From JAEZPW01 sp035629075 (GTDB lineage: Bacteria; Acidobacteriota; Terriglobia; Terriglobales; Acidobacteriaceae), in contig DASPIK010000050.1 in assembly GCA_035629075.1 (NCBI GenBank), forward strand, positions 1-64,000: a DNA stretch of 64,000 nucleotides. Reading direction: 5' to 3'. The notes under the pieces were generated by a model. The model made no database searches. It had not been told where the DNA came from and was given only the letters and a program-made list of their open reading frames with translations. Positions 42,187 through 50,187 of this stretch are shown in pieces; position 1 is the first letter of the stretch; each line of letters starts with the position of its first letter. A program made the position numbers and the translations under genes.

Positions 42187-44240
42187 TGCGCTGCGACAGC
42201 CACTCCGCCCTGTGCTGCCTGCACGAGTTTCTGGATCGGCGGGGCGATCATGATGAGTGTGCTGGCCTGTGGTTTCTTCGCCAGGTCGATGACTGCCAGT
42301 TGCTGCTGAGCCCAGGTTGGCGGTGGCGTGATGCGGGTCTCAAGGTAGTCGATTGCCTGCAAGGCGGCGGTCGCGACGGCAGCGACGTTTTGCGAAACGG
42401 GCGCAAGTTCTTTTTGCAGGAAGTTGCCCGATTCCAGAACGGTCTGAAGATGAACCCCGTTGTCCCGCCACCTGAGGAGAATGGCGCGCAACCGTGTCTT
42501 TTCTTTCGGCGAGGCCTGGCCGGCGAGGATGCGGTCGACCAACCGTGAGAATTCACGTGCGCTGTCGCTCTCGGGCTTCAATACGTCAACCAAGCGAGTG
42601 TAGGACGTGTCGGTCGAGAGATTCTTGTCGATTGCGTGACGCTTGTATTCCTTTGGCGGTTCAAGCACATCGGCCAGGACCATAAGTGAATGCGTATTCG
42701 CCGGCCCGGCGATGCGCTCAATGGCCTGCTCGTAATAGGAGTTGTGGATGACCCCGGTCCAGTCGAGATTGTGGCTGACCACGGCCAGACGCCGGTACAT
42801 GGAATCGACGTCGGTGACGGACTTCGGGGACCAGAAGCGCTCGGCAATGGCAGCCGTACGAGGCCAGATACGGGAGTCGATTGTTTCAGGAGTGACGAGT
42901 TCGGCCCAACTGGTGGCCTCGCCGCCGAGGATGAGCTTCTGCTGCTCGGGGGTGAGGTTTGCGGCGTCGCCAGAGACCGGTTCGTTGAGGTAGTGGTCGC
43001 GCGCGGGGAACATCAGGTCGATGTAGTAGCCGTTGGAAAGCAGAACGCGATGGCCTGCTCTAGCTGCTTGCGCCAGCCCCTTCGGGCCGCGCCAGGACTG
43101 GATAACGACGTCTTTTGGAGTGTCGTCGTGGAGTACTTCGTCCCAGCCGACCATGGTCTTTTTGTGCTTCTTGACGATGTCCTGCACGCGCTTCGTGAAA
43201 TAAGCCTGCAGGTCCTCGTTCGACTTCATGGTGTGGGCGCGCTTGAATTCTTGGATCTTTGGATTCGCGTCCCACTCCTTGCCGTTCACCTCGTCGCCGC
43301 CGATGTGGAAGTATGGGTCGGGGAAGAGCGCGGCCATCTCGCCGATGAACTTGTCTAGGAATTTGTACGTGGACTCGCGGGTCGGATCCATGGCCGGGTC
43401 GAAGATACCGAACTTCTTCTCCATGGCGTAGGGACCGGGGCCACTGGCGAGCTCCGGATGTCCCACGAACCAAGCGGTCGCGTGGCCGGGCATGTCGAAT
43501 TCGGGGATGACGCGAATACCGCGGTCATGTGCATAGGCGACGACTTCGCGCACCTGATCCTGCGTGTAATAGAGGCCGCCAGAGCCCAGTTCATGCAGTT
43601 TGGGAAACTTCTTGCTCTCGATGCGGAAAGCCTGGTCGTCGGACAAGTGCCAATGGAAGACGTTCATCTTAACGGCGGCCATGGCGTCTAGATTGCGCTT
43701 GATGACCTCGACCGGTGACCAATGACGCGAGACATCGATCATGAGGCCGCGCCACGGGAATCGAGGCTGATCGGCGATGATGACTGCCGGAACGAAAAAG
43801 CCATCTGGGCCGGACTGCACCAGTTGAGCGAAGGTTTCGATGCCGCGCAAAACGCCGAGGTCCGTCGGGGCGGCGATACGTGCTACGGTTGGCGTCACCT
43901 CAAGCCGATACGACTCGTCTTCGCCAAGCTTCGGTACGGACTCTCCGGGCTTATCCGCGGAGAGAATAAGTGTTCCCTGAGAAGCCTCGGCGAGTTTGAT
44001 TGAGATCGGGATGCCGGTCTGCCGCTGAAGGCGGTTTATGAAGCGTTCGGCAGCATGCTGCATGCGGGCAGTTGGCTTGCCCGAGATCGCGACACGAAAG
44101 GACGTCGTGACCGGAAGTTGGCCCGAGCCAGCCTGAACCGAGGCGGGCATGGGCATAAGGTTAAGTTCTGGCTGCGTCTGGGCTTGGGCACAGATCCCGA
44201 CCAGGAGGAGAGCACCGATAATCAGGCTGAGGTATTTCAT
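42177..44240 (-). CDS. secreted beta-N-acetylhexosaminidase (GH20)
   Basis: 687 residues from the ATG at 44240. A signal peptide (1-21, CAQAQ), a GH20b N-terminal domain (about 25-160), then the GH20 (beta/alpha)8 barrel: WRGLMIDVSRHW, KMNVFHWHLSDDQAF and the catalytic pair in YFHIGGDEVNGKEWD (Asp-Glu, substrate-assisted mechanism). The C-terminal helical region (about 500-687) is a long accessory part. It removes terminal GlcNAc/GalNAc from chitin or murein fragments in the periplasm. The last residues and the stop fall in a repeat element. Confidence 0.94.
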   Translation of the reverse strand: MKYLSLIIGALLLVGICAQAQTQPELNLMPMPASVQAGSGQLPVTTSFRVAISGKPTARMQHAAERFINRLQRQTGIPISIKLAEASQGTLILSADKPGESVPKLGEDESYRLEVTPTVARIAAPTDLGVLRGIETFAQLVQSGPDGFFVPAVIIADQPRFPWRGLMIDVSRHWSPVEVIKRNLDAMAAVKMNVFHWHLSDDQAFRIESKKFPKLHELGSGGLYYTQDQVREVVAYAHDRGIRVIPEFDMPGHATAWFVGHPELASGPGPYAMEKKFGIFDPAMDPTRESTYKFLDKFIGEMAALFPDPYFHIGGDEVNGKEWDANPKIQEFKRAHTMKSNEDLQAYFTKRVQDIVKKHKKTMVGWDEVLHDDTPKDVVIQSWRGPKGLAQAARAGHRVLLSNGYYIDLMFPARDHYLNEPVSGDAANLTPEQQKLILGGEATSWAELVTPETIDSRIWPRTAAIAERFWSPKSVTDVDSMYRRLAVVSHNLDWTGVIHNSYYEQAIERIAGPANTHSLMVLADVLEPPKEYKRHAIDKNLSTDTSYTRLVDVLKPESDSAREFSRLVDRILAGQASPKEKTRLRAILLRWRDNGVHLQTVLESGNFLQKELAPVSQNVAAVATAALQAIDYLETRITPPPTWAQQQLAVIDLAKKPQASTLIMIAPPIQKLVQAAQGGVAVAAQAP

Positions 44241-44424
44241 GGCAGTTGTGAGTTGCTCATCATAGTGGAGAAAAAGAAATTCGTGGAGAGGGAAACGAAC
44301 AATGATGTGGAGTGGCGCCAATGTGGTGTACGCTGCTGTGTTGCCGACGCGGTGAGGTGGTGAGGAACCGCGGTCCTCGCCTCTATGCTTCGGCTGTTTC
44401 AGCGCGAGTGTAGGGAGAACTGCA

Positions 44425-45519
44425 ATGCTTCTGCATGGAGTATTTCCGCCGATCACAACGCCGTTTTATCCGGACGGCAATATTTACTGGAAAAAACTTG
44501 AGCACAACGTAGCGCGATATTCCAAGACGCCGGTGGCGGGCATCGTCGTGCAGGGTTCGACGGGAGAGGCGATCCTGATGAGCGATCAGGAGCGGCGCGA
44601 CGTGCTGAAGGCTGCGCGGGAAGCCGCGTCGCCGGAAAAGGTGCTGATTGCCGGAACAGGGATCGAATCTGCGCAGGAAACATTGAAGCTGTGCGACTAC
44701 GCGGTGGGACTGGGGTACGACATAGCAATGGTGCGCACGCCTCACTACTACAAGGGGCAGATGAACAAGGCGGAGAATATGCTGGCGTTCTACCGCTTTG
44801 TGGCCGATCGGTCGCCGTTGCCGGTGATCATCTACAACTTCCCGCAGGCGACCGGGTACAACATGCCAACGGAAATCGTCGTGGAATTGGCTGAGCATCC
44901 GAACATCTTCGGCATTAAGGAATCCAGCGGCGACATCGAGAAGGTCGGCCTGATCGTAGAGAGCACACGTCACGTGCAACGCTCGACTTTTGTGACAGAG
45001 ACATTTAAAGCCCTGACTCCGCGAATGCTCAAAGCGGCTACGGCTGCGGCGGGCGCAGGCGGTAAAGTGATCCCGGCGGAAGCGCTTGGAGGAATAAGCG
45101 CGGTGCCGGACGGTACAGCCCCGAAGCCGTCTTCGTTCGGCGTGCAGATGATCGGTGGGGTTCGCGCGCGAAAGAAGGAAATTGGATTTCAGGTTCTGGT
45201 TGGAGCAGCGCAAAAGCTGGCGCCTTCGATGGAGGTCGGTGCGGTGGGCGCGATCTTGGCGTTTGCCGATGCGGCTCCGACGGCCATGTACGAGATCTAT
45301 ACGGCATGGAAAGAGGGCGACAAGCAACTGGCGCTGGAGAAGCAAGAGAAAGTAGCGGGGGCAGCGCAGAGAATTGCCGGAGAGATGAGTATCCCAGGTG
45401 TGAAGTATGCGATGGATTTGAATGGCTACTACGGAGGTCCCGTGAGACTGCCCTTGCTGCCGCTGAATGCTGAGTTGAAGAAGGAAGTCGAGCGGTTGAT
45501 GGCGGACATCAAGAACTGA
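44425..45519 (+). CDS. DapA/HOGA-family aldolase or lyase with an internal insertion
   Basis: 364 residues where the family usually has about 290-310. The (beta/alpha)8 fold is recognisable: QGSTGEAILMSDQER (the GTTGE-type loop), Y137 in VIIYNFPQATG and Schiff-base Lys165 in FGIKESSGD. Residues about 184-252 are extra (TFVTETFKALTPRMLKAA...ISAVPDGTAPKPSS) and replace the short loop before GFQVLVGAA. Such insertions occur in some acidobacterial members. The substrate (dihydrodipicolinate, hydroxyoxoglutarate or a sugar acid) cannot be told from motifs. It may pair with the divergent hexosaminidase in amino-sugar use (inference). Confidence 0.85.
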   Translation: MLLHGVFPPITTPFYPDGNIYWKKLEHNVARYSKTPVAGIVVQGSTGEAILMSDQERRDVLKAAREAASPEKVLIAGTGIESAQETLKLCDYAVGLGYDIAMVRTPHYYKGQMNKAENMLAFYRFVADRSPLPVIIYNFPQATGYNMPTEIVVELAEHPNIFGIKESSGDIEKVGLIVESTRHVQRSTFVTETFKALTPRMLKAATAAAGAGGKVIPAEALGGISAVPDGTAPKPSSFGVQMIGGVRARKKEIGFQVLVGAAQKLAPSMEVGAVGAILAFADAAPTAMYEIYTAWKEGDKQLALEKQEKVAGAAQRIAGEMSIPGVKYAMDLNGYYGGPVRLPLLPLNAELKKEVERLMADIKN

Positions 45520-45539
45520 CCTTGCAGATGGATTGTGTT

Positions 45540-45576
45540 GAGCGGTGTGAACTGTCATTGCACCGCTCTACTTTTT
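45540..45576 (+). terminator. intrinsic terminator
   Basis: GAGCGGTG / CACCGCTC 8-bp stem with a 13-base loop, followed by TACTTTTTC, 21 bp after the DapA-family gene. Confidence 0.8.
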
Positions 45577-45595
45577 CTGGTACATCTCTCCTTCC

Positions 45596-46424
45596 ATGAA
45601 AAAGCTGCTTGTTTGTGCCCTTCTCACATTCTTTGTTATCACCGCTTCTGCCAAAGAAAGATCTGGCAAAGATGGAAAAGACGCTCCCAAAGGGCAGCCA
45701 ACAGTTCTGAGTTGGCCGGCTGCTGAGAAACCGGTTGTCCGTTTCACGCTCGGACCAATTGTCAAACTGGGCTCAAGTAACGGTAACAACGGCTATGACA
45801 TCGATGTTAAGGCTGAGAATCTCTGGGACAAGTCGATAGATAATGCGGTGTTCCTTCTTCAGTTTTTTGATGCCGAGAGAGTTCGAGTCGGGGAGCGCGA
45901 GATGCACCTCAGGCAGATTGGCGCAGGCGAAGTTGCGAAGTTTCGGATGACGGTCGGAACCATTGGCGACCCGGTCAGTATGCGCTTGATCGCTCAGGAA
46001 GTGCCGGCAGAGCTTCAGAACTTCGCACTCCCAAAATCGATTCAACTTACTGTGTACAGTGTGCCCTCGGGTGCAGAGCTTAAGTTGGACAGTAAGCTCA
46101 TAGGCAGTACTCCACAAAAGTGTCACACTGACCACCGGCAAGCACGTTCTGGAGTTTTCAAAGGATGGATTTCGGCCGGGAGCGCACACCCTGAACGTAG
46201 GGCCGAATAGTGTTTCTGGCGGGGCAATAACTTACGAATTGGGCAGTGCTGCGGGGGACACGGTAGAACTGCGAGACGGAACTGTGCTTGTAGGGGACAT
46301 CGAGTTGCTAACAGGTAACGAACTGTCCATCCGCATCGCTGGAGGGAGGCAAAATTTCGACCGCAACCTAGTTAAACGCATACTGCTGGTTCAGCGAGAG
46401 AAAACACCGCCCGCTGTGAAATGA
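45596..46424 (+). pseudogene. PEGA-domain secreted protein, frameshifted
   Basis: A signal peptide (1-19) and a beta-rich domain are followed by the start of a PEGA domain (SVPSGAELKLDSKLIGSTPQ), after which the frame breaks in an A-run at 46116-46119. Reading one base earlier restores TLTTGKHVLEFSKDGFRPGAHTL and the C-terminal DTVELRDGTVLVGDI...RNLVKRILLVQ, matching the intact paralogue at 46465 with equal spacing (TP-Q-SVTLTTGKH versus TP-K-ALQLVPGKH). So one extra A gives a truncated 204-residue product. It is either a real inactivation, slippage-based expression, or a sequencing error. Confidence 0.8.
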
Positions 46425-46464
46425 AGACGTACGTTGTTGGCCATCACAAGGGACCTACGCATCG

Positions 46465-47253
46465 ATGAAAAGCAGAGCAGTTTCTTGCATTCTCCTATTT
46501 CTCGTCTCCACCGCCATTTGGGTGCAGTCCGCGGATACCGTGCTGACCTGGCCGCCTGAGGGCCAGCCTTCGCTGAAGTTTTCGATCGGAAAGCTGCGGC
46601 AGGTGAACTCATATTCGGGTCAGGCGGACTATGTCGCCGACGTGAACGTAACCAATATGGGCTCTAAGCCGATGACCTTCGCTTCGTTCTATGTCTATTT
46701 GCTCGACAAGAATCAGAAGCGAATCGGCGAGGGCTACATCGAGTTGAGTAACGTGGGGCCGGGGCAGCAGGTGAAGGTGCCGCTGACCGCGCATGCGATG
46801 GGTAGTGTCGCATCCATGCAGTTGCATCCCCAGCATCTGCCTTCGGATGAGCCGCGGAAGGTAACGGTCAATGTTGCGAGCGTCCCAGCGGGAGCCAGTT
46901 TCAAGGTAGATGGACAGGATGGAGGCGTCACGCCGAAGGCTCTGCAACTGGTTCCGGGCAAGCACACTCTGGAGTTCACAAAAGAAGGATATGCGACCGG
47001 CAGTACCGATGTTGAGGTTACGGCGGGATCGCTGCCGAGCATCGTGAACTATGAGATGGCGGGACTGTCGCATGACACTGTCGTACTTCGAGATGGGACG
47101 GTGCTGCTGGGGGATGTGGCGTCGGTGACCACGACCGCGCTGAGTGTGAAGGTCAGCGGTAAGCTGCGAAAGCTCGACCGCAATCAGGTCGCCCGAGTGT
47201 TGTTTGTGGAACGGAAAGCGGCGCCTAAGCGCACCACTAAAGGCAAGCGATGA
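46465..47253 (+). CDS. PEGA-domain secreted protein
   Basis: 262 residues. A signal peptide (1-20), a beta-rich N-terminal domain (about 25-130; LTWPPEGQPSLKFSIGKLRQVN) and a PEGA domain (about 139-195; VASVPAGASFKVDGQDGGVTPKALQLVPGKHTLEFTKEGY), then a C-terminal DTVVLRDGTVLLGDVASVTTTALSVKVSGKLRKLDR motif, also seen in the frameshifted paralogue immediately upstream. PEGA domains are surface-layer-like beta modules of bacterial envelope proteins. The pair is probably a tandem duplication. Function unknown. Confidence 0.82.
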   Translation: MKSRAVSCILLFLVSTAIWVQSADTVLTWPPEGQPSLKFSIGKLRQVNSYSGQADYVADVNVTNMGSKPMTFASFYVYLLDKNQKRIGEGYIELSNVGPGQQVKVPLTAHAMGSVASMQLHPQHLPSDEPRKVTVNVASVPAGASFKVDGQDGGVTPKALQLVPGKHTLEFTKEGYATGSTDVEVTAGSLPSIVNYEMAGLSHDTVVLRDGTVLLGDVASVTTTALSVKVSGKLRKLDRNQVARVLFVERKAAPKRTTKGKR

Positions 47254-47257
47254 AGTG

Positions 47258-47285
47258 AACGGCCTCCCCGATGCGGGAGGCCGTT
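47258..47285. terminator. bidirectional terminator
   Basis: AACGGCCTCCC / GGGAGGCCGTT perfect 11-bp stem with a 6-base loop, then TGTTGATTT, between the convergent PEGA and ferritin-like genes. Confidence 0.85.
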
Positions 47286-47312
47286 TGTTGATTTGACCCG
47301 ACCCCTCAAAGC

Positions 47313-48278
47313 TCAGGCAACGCGTTTTTTTCGATTTGGCTTCGTGACGCGAACGGCACGGGTCGTGCCGCGCTGTCCGCCCTCATCGACGGCGTCATCC
47401 ACGTCCGCGACCGCCGTCTGTTCGGGACGCTGCCTTTGGGGGCGGCCCGTCGCACCTGGTTGATGTTCGGGCGAGGCATCACTGGCGTCGGGACGCTGGC
47501 TGCCGGTGGCTCGTGCCGGACGCATTTCTCCGTGAGCCTCGCTTGGCTTAACCCGGCCTACTTCGGCTGGTACGGCCGTGCCCCGTCCAGCGAACGGCTC
47601 CACGCGTCCCTGATCGGCACCTAAGGGTTGTTGAACCTCAGCGGAGGCGGAACGTTCACGTGGTTGCTGCTGCTCGTTACCCCGCTCTCCTCGGCTGATC
47701 GCAAGCGCGTCGGTGCCGGGGTCGATGCCTCTGTCTCTGCCGGTGGCAGGATCGACGATGTACAAAAGGTCGACCAGATCGCTTGCGTGCTCTTCTTCTT
47801 CTGCGAGGATGTGCTCCAGCAGAATGCGCGTGGTTGGATCTTTATCGCCAAAATAGCGAACCATCTCGCTGTAGACTTCGATAACGCTGCGTTCGGCGAT
47901 AAGGTCCTCGCGAATCATGTCGGCCAGCGTTTCGCCCTCAACATATTGCGCAACAGAACGTTGGACCAGGGTGCCCGGATTGAAGTCAGGTTTGCCGCCC
48001 AACTGCTGAATGCGCTCGCCGATCTCGTCGGCGTGCTCACGCTCACTGTCGGCGTGTTCCTTGAATTCTTCTGCTACTCCCTTTCCGTGCACACCTGTCG
48101 CCATGAAGTAGTGGTGCATGTAGCGCAAAACGCAGACGATCTCAGTGGCCAAAGCTTCGTTCAGTATTTTAATTGTCCGCTCTTTGTCGGCCTGATAAGC
48201 CTGCGTGACGGCGCCCTCCTGGATGTCCTGCATTGCGCGCCGGCGTAAATCCTCGATGTCCTTAACAAATTCGGGCAT
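47313..48278 (-). CDS. ferritin-like/bacterioferritin-type protein with disordered tail
   Basis: 321 residues. The first 170 form a four-helix ferritin-like domain with two ligand-bearing segments: EALATEIVCVLRYMHHYF and EHADSEREHADEI, then IREDLIAERSVIEVY and EEEEHASDLVDLL (ExxH pairs), as in bacterioferritin and DUF305/ferritin-like 2 families. The remaining 150 residues are Gln/Arg/Glu/Pro-rich, low complexity and likely disordered, ending KPNRKKRVA. It probably binds di-iron or stores iron; the tail is unusual. Convergent with the PEGA gene. Confidence 0.82.
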   Translation of the reverse strand: MPEFVKDIEDLRRRAMQDIQEGAVTQAYQADKERTIKILNEALATEIVCVLRYMHHYFMATGVHGKGVAEEFKEHADSEREHADEIGERIQQLGGKPDFNPGTLVQRSVAQYVEGETLADMIREDLIAERSVIEVYSEMVRYFGDKDPTTRILLEHILAEEEEHASDLVDLLYIVDPATGRDRGIDPGTDALAISRGERGNEQQQPRERSASAEVQQPLGADQGRVEPFAGRGTAVPAEVGRVKPSEAHGEMRPARATGSQRPDASDASPEHQPGATGRPQRQRPEQTAVADVDDAVDEGGQRGTTRAVRVTKPNRKKRVA

Positions 48279-48506
48279 GGATCCCTCGATGAAAGGCGAA
48301 CGCGAGCGTTGCCTGAAATGATACCTGCCGGACGCTTTAGATTTGTGGCGAGAGAGGGCAGATGCCTAAAGGAGGAACGAGTAGTGACTGACGAGCAAGT
48401 GGTGGTGACCGCGACGGAAGGTCTGGTGGGAGCTGTCGAACTCCGTTACCAGCAATCATTAGTGATGTCCGGCAACTTGCGTCTGGAAACCGCATCCAAT
48501 AGCATG

Positions 48507-48524
48507 TGAACGAACGTTCGATAA
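48507..48524. promoter_or_regulatory. candidate TetR autoregulatory operator
   Basis: CGAACGTTCG (48511-48520), a perfect 10-bp palindrome within TGAACGAACGTTCGATAA, 18 bp before the TetR start and overlapping its leader. It has the form of TetR-family operators. Binding is inferred. Confidence 0.5.
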
Positions 48525-48537
48525 CGGAGGAAGGCGC

Positions 48538-49257
48538 ATGCCCGCACCTCATGACTCCAAAATCGATTCTCCTTACCGGAATCCCGTGCAGGGTGACACG
48601 AGGTTCGACCGCCGATTAGCCGAAATCCTGGGACACGCGACCGACGTTTTCTACGACAAGGGCTACGAGGGCGCGTCGATGCGCGACCTCTCCCGCGCGA
48701 CGGGCATGTCGCTGGCAGGTCTTTACTACTACTTCGAGTCGAAAGAAAAGCTGCTTTACGTCATTCAGAAGCACACGTTCGAGACCATCCTCGCGGAGCT
48801 GGAGCCAAAGCTGCGTGACGTACAGGATCCGGAGCGTCGGATTCGTGTGTTCATCACTAATCACCTGGAATACTTCCTCGCCAACCAGAAGGCAATGACA
48901 GTTCTTTCGCACGAAGACGGAGTTCTGAAAGGGGCCTTCGGGGACGAGGTACGCGAGATCAAGCGGCGCTATTACCAGATTTGCCGAGACCTGGTAGAGG
49001 ACCTCAAATCCGAATGGAACATCGCCGTTAACGCGCGAATCGCCGTGTTGAGTTTGTTCGGCATGATGAACTGGATTTATACGTGGTACCGCCCGCAAGT
49101 GGATGCTGATGCTGCCGAGTTGGGGCGGCAGATGGCTGACATCTTCTTGCGTGGGATCGCGGGGGCGACGATGTCGCGACCAAAACGGGATGGCAACGGC
49201 AGGTCGGCAGTGAAAACGGCAGCCCGGAATCCCAGGACTGCATCTTCCACCATCTGA
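48538..49257 (+). CDS. TetR-family transcriptional regulator
   Basis: 239 residues. The N-terminal HTH (about 28-75; FYDKGYEGASMRDLSRATGMSLAGLYYYFESKEKLL) is canonical TetR, followed by a larger ligand-binding domain with a basic C-terminal tail (RPKRDGNGRSAVKTAARNP). It starts with AACGGAGGAAGG upstream. It precedes the enoyl-CoA-hydratase/aromatic cluster on the same strand by 28 bp and probably controls it, with an acyl-CoA or aromatic CoA ester as likely effector (inference). Confidence 0.92.
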   Translation: MPAPHDSKIDSPYRNPVQGDTRFDRRLAEILGHATDVFYDKGYEGASMRDLSRATGMSLAGLYYYFESKEKLLYVIQKHTFETILAELEPKLRDVQDPERRIRVFITNHLEYFLANQKAMTVLSHEDGVLKGAFGDEVREIKRRYYQICRDLVEDLKSEWNIAVNARIAVLSLFGMMNWIYTWYRPQVDADAAELGRQMADIFLRGIAGATMSRPKRDGNGRSAVKTAARNPRTASSTI

Positions 49258-49285
49258 ATTAGTACAGCGAGATAAGGAGCGAAGA

Positions 49286-50101
49286 ATGGCCACAACGACA
49301 CACACCGTCGATGCGACCAGGCAGTTGATTCAGTACAAGACTGATGCCGGCGTCGCCGTGATCACAATGAACGACCCGCCGGCGAATACCTACACGTACG
49401 AGATGAACCGGCAGCTCGATGACGCGATCCTGAAGGCGCGCATGGACAACGAAGTGTATGTGATCGTGCTGACGGGTGCGGGCGACAAGTTCTTTTCCGC
49501 CGGTGCCAACATTCGCATGCTGTCGAGCGTGGATCCGACTTTCAAGTACTACTTTTGCCTGCACGCGAACGAAACTCTGCTGCGTCTTGAGCACACGCCG
49601 AAGCTGGTGATTGCTGCCCTGAACGGTCACACCGTCGGTGGAGGGCTGGAGATTGCCATGGCCGCTGACCTCCGGATCGCACGCCAGGATGCGGGCAAGA
49701 TTGGATTGCCGGAAGTTAATCTGGGTGTGCTGCCGGGTACCGGCGGAACACAGCGGCTATCGCGCATGGTCGGCAAGTCCAAAGCCATTGAACTTATCGC
49801 GACGGGAAACACGTTCTCCTTCGAAGAAGCAAAGGAGATGGGCATTGTGAATGACGTGTTTGAGCGCGAGAACTTCATGGAGAACGTCATGGAGTATGCG
49901 CGACAGTTCTGTCCACCAAACAAGGCAGCGAAGGCTGTTGGCCGAATCAAGAGGTCAATCCAGACGGGATGGGAACTGCCAATCGAAGCCGCACTGGCGC
50001 TAGAGCGAGAAAACCAGCAGCTTCTGTTCCAGAGCGAAGACGCGAAAGAGGGGCTGGCAGCATACGTAGAGAAGCGGCCGGCAACATTCACTGCGAAATG
50101 A
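49286..50101 (+). CDS. enoyl-CoA hydratase/isomerase (crotonase)
   Basis: 271 residues. Crotonase-fold motifs: SAGANIRML (oxyanion-forming region), GGGLEIAMAADLRIA with the first conserved Glu, and GLPEVNLGVLPGTGGTQRL with the second; both catalytic glutamates are present, so it should be an active hydratase. The C-terminal trimerisation helix includes AIEAALALERENQQLLF. First catabolic gene after the TetR regulator; a strong hairpin separates it from the dehydrogenase downstream. Confidence 0.93.
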   Translation: MATTTHTVDATRQLIQYKTDAGVAVITMNDPPANTYTYEMNRQLDDAILKARMDNEVYVIVLTGAGDKFFSAGANIRMLSSVDPTFKYYFCLHANETLLRLEHTPKLVIAALNGHTVGGGLEIAMAADLRIARQDAGKIGLPEVNLGVLPGTGGTQRLSRMVGKSKAIELIATGNTFSFEEAKEMGIVNDVFERENFMENVMEYARQFCPPNKAAKAVGRIKRSIQTGWELPIEAALALERENQQLLFQSEDAKEGLAAYVEKRPATFTAK

Positions 50102-50114
50102 TTCTCCGCCTCCA

Positions 50115-50159
50115 CCGTTCCTCTGCGTTCAGCCGAGCTTGAGAACGCAGAGGTAACGG
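50115..50159. repeat. long inverted repeat between crotonase and aldehyde dehydrogenase
   Basis: CCGTTCCTCTGCGTTC (50115-50130) pairs with GAACGCAGAGG-T-AACGG (50143-50159) around a 12-base loop. It is the CTCTGCG/CGCAGAG type of dispersed repeat. In an operon it could act as an RNA processing or attenuation site. Confidence 0.7.
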
Positions 50160-50187
50160 AAGAGACGGAGAAAGCTGAGGACGAGAG

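Noticed and set aside
44383..45558. 391-codon minus-strand frame opposite the DapA-family gene
   Set aside because: The sense strand carries the catalytic residues; the antisense composition is His/Arg-rich, as expected from GC-rich shadow frames.
48309..48509. 66-codon plus-strand frame before the TetR gene
   Set aside because: Short, no ribosome site, no motif, and it overlaps the control region.
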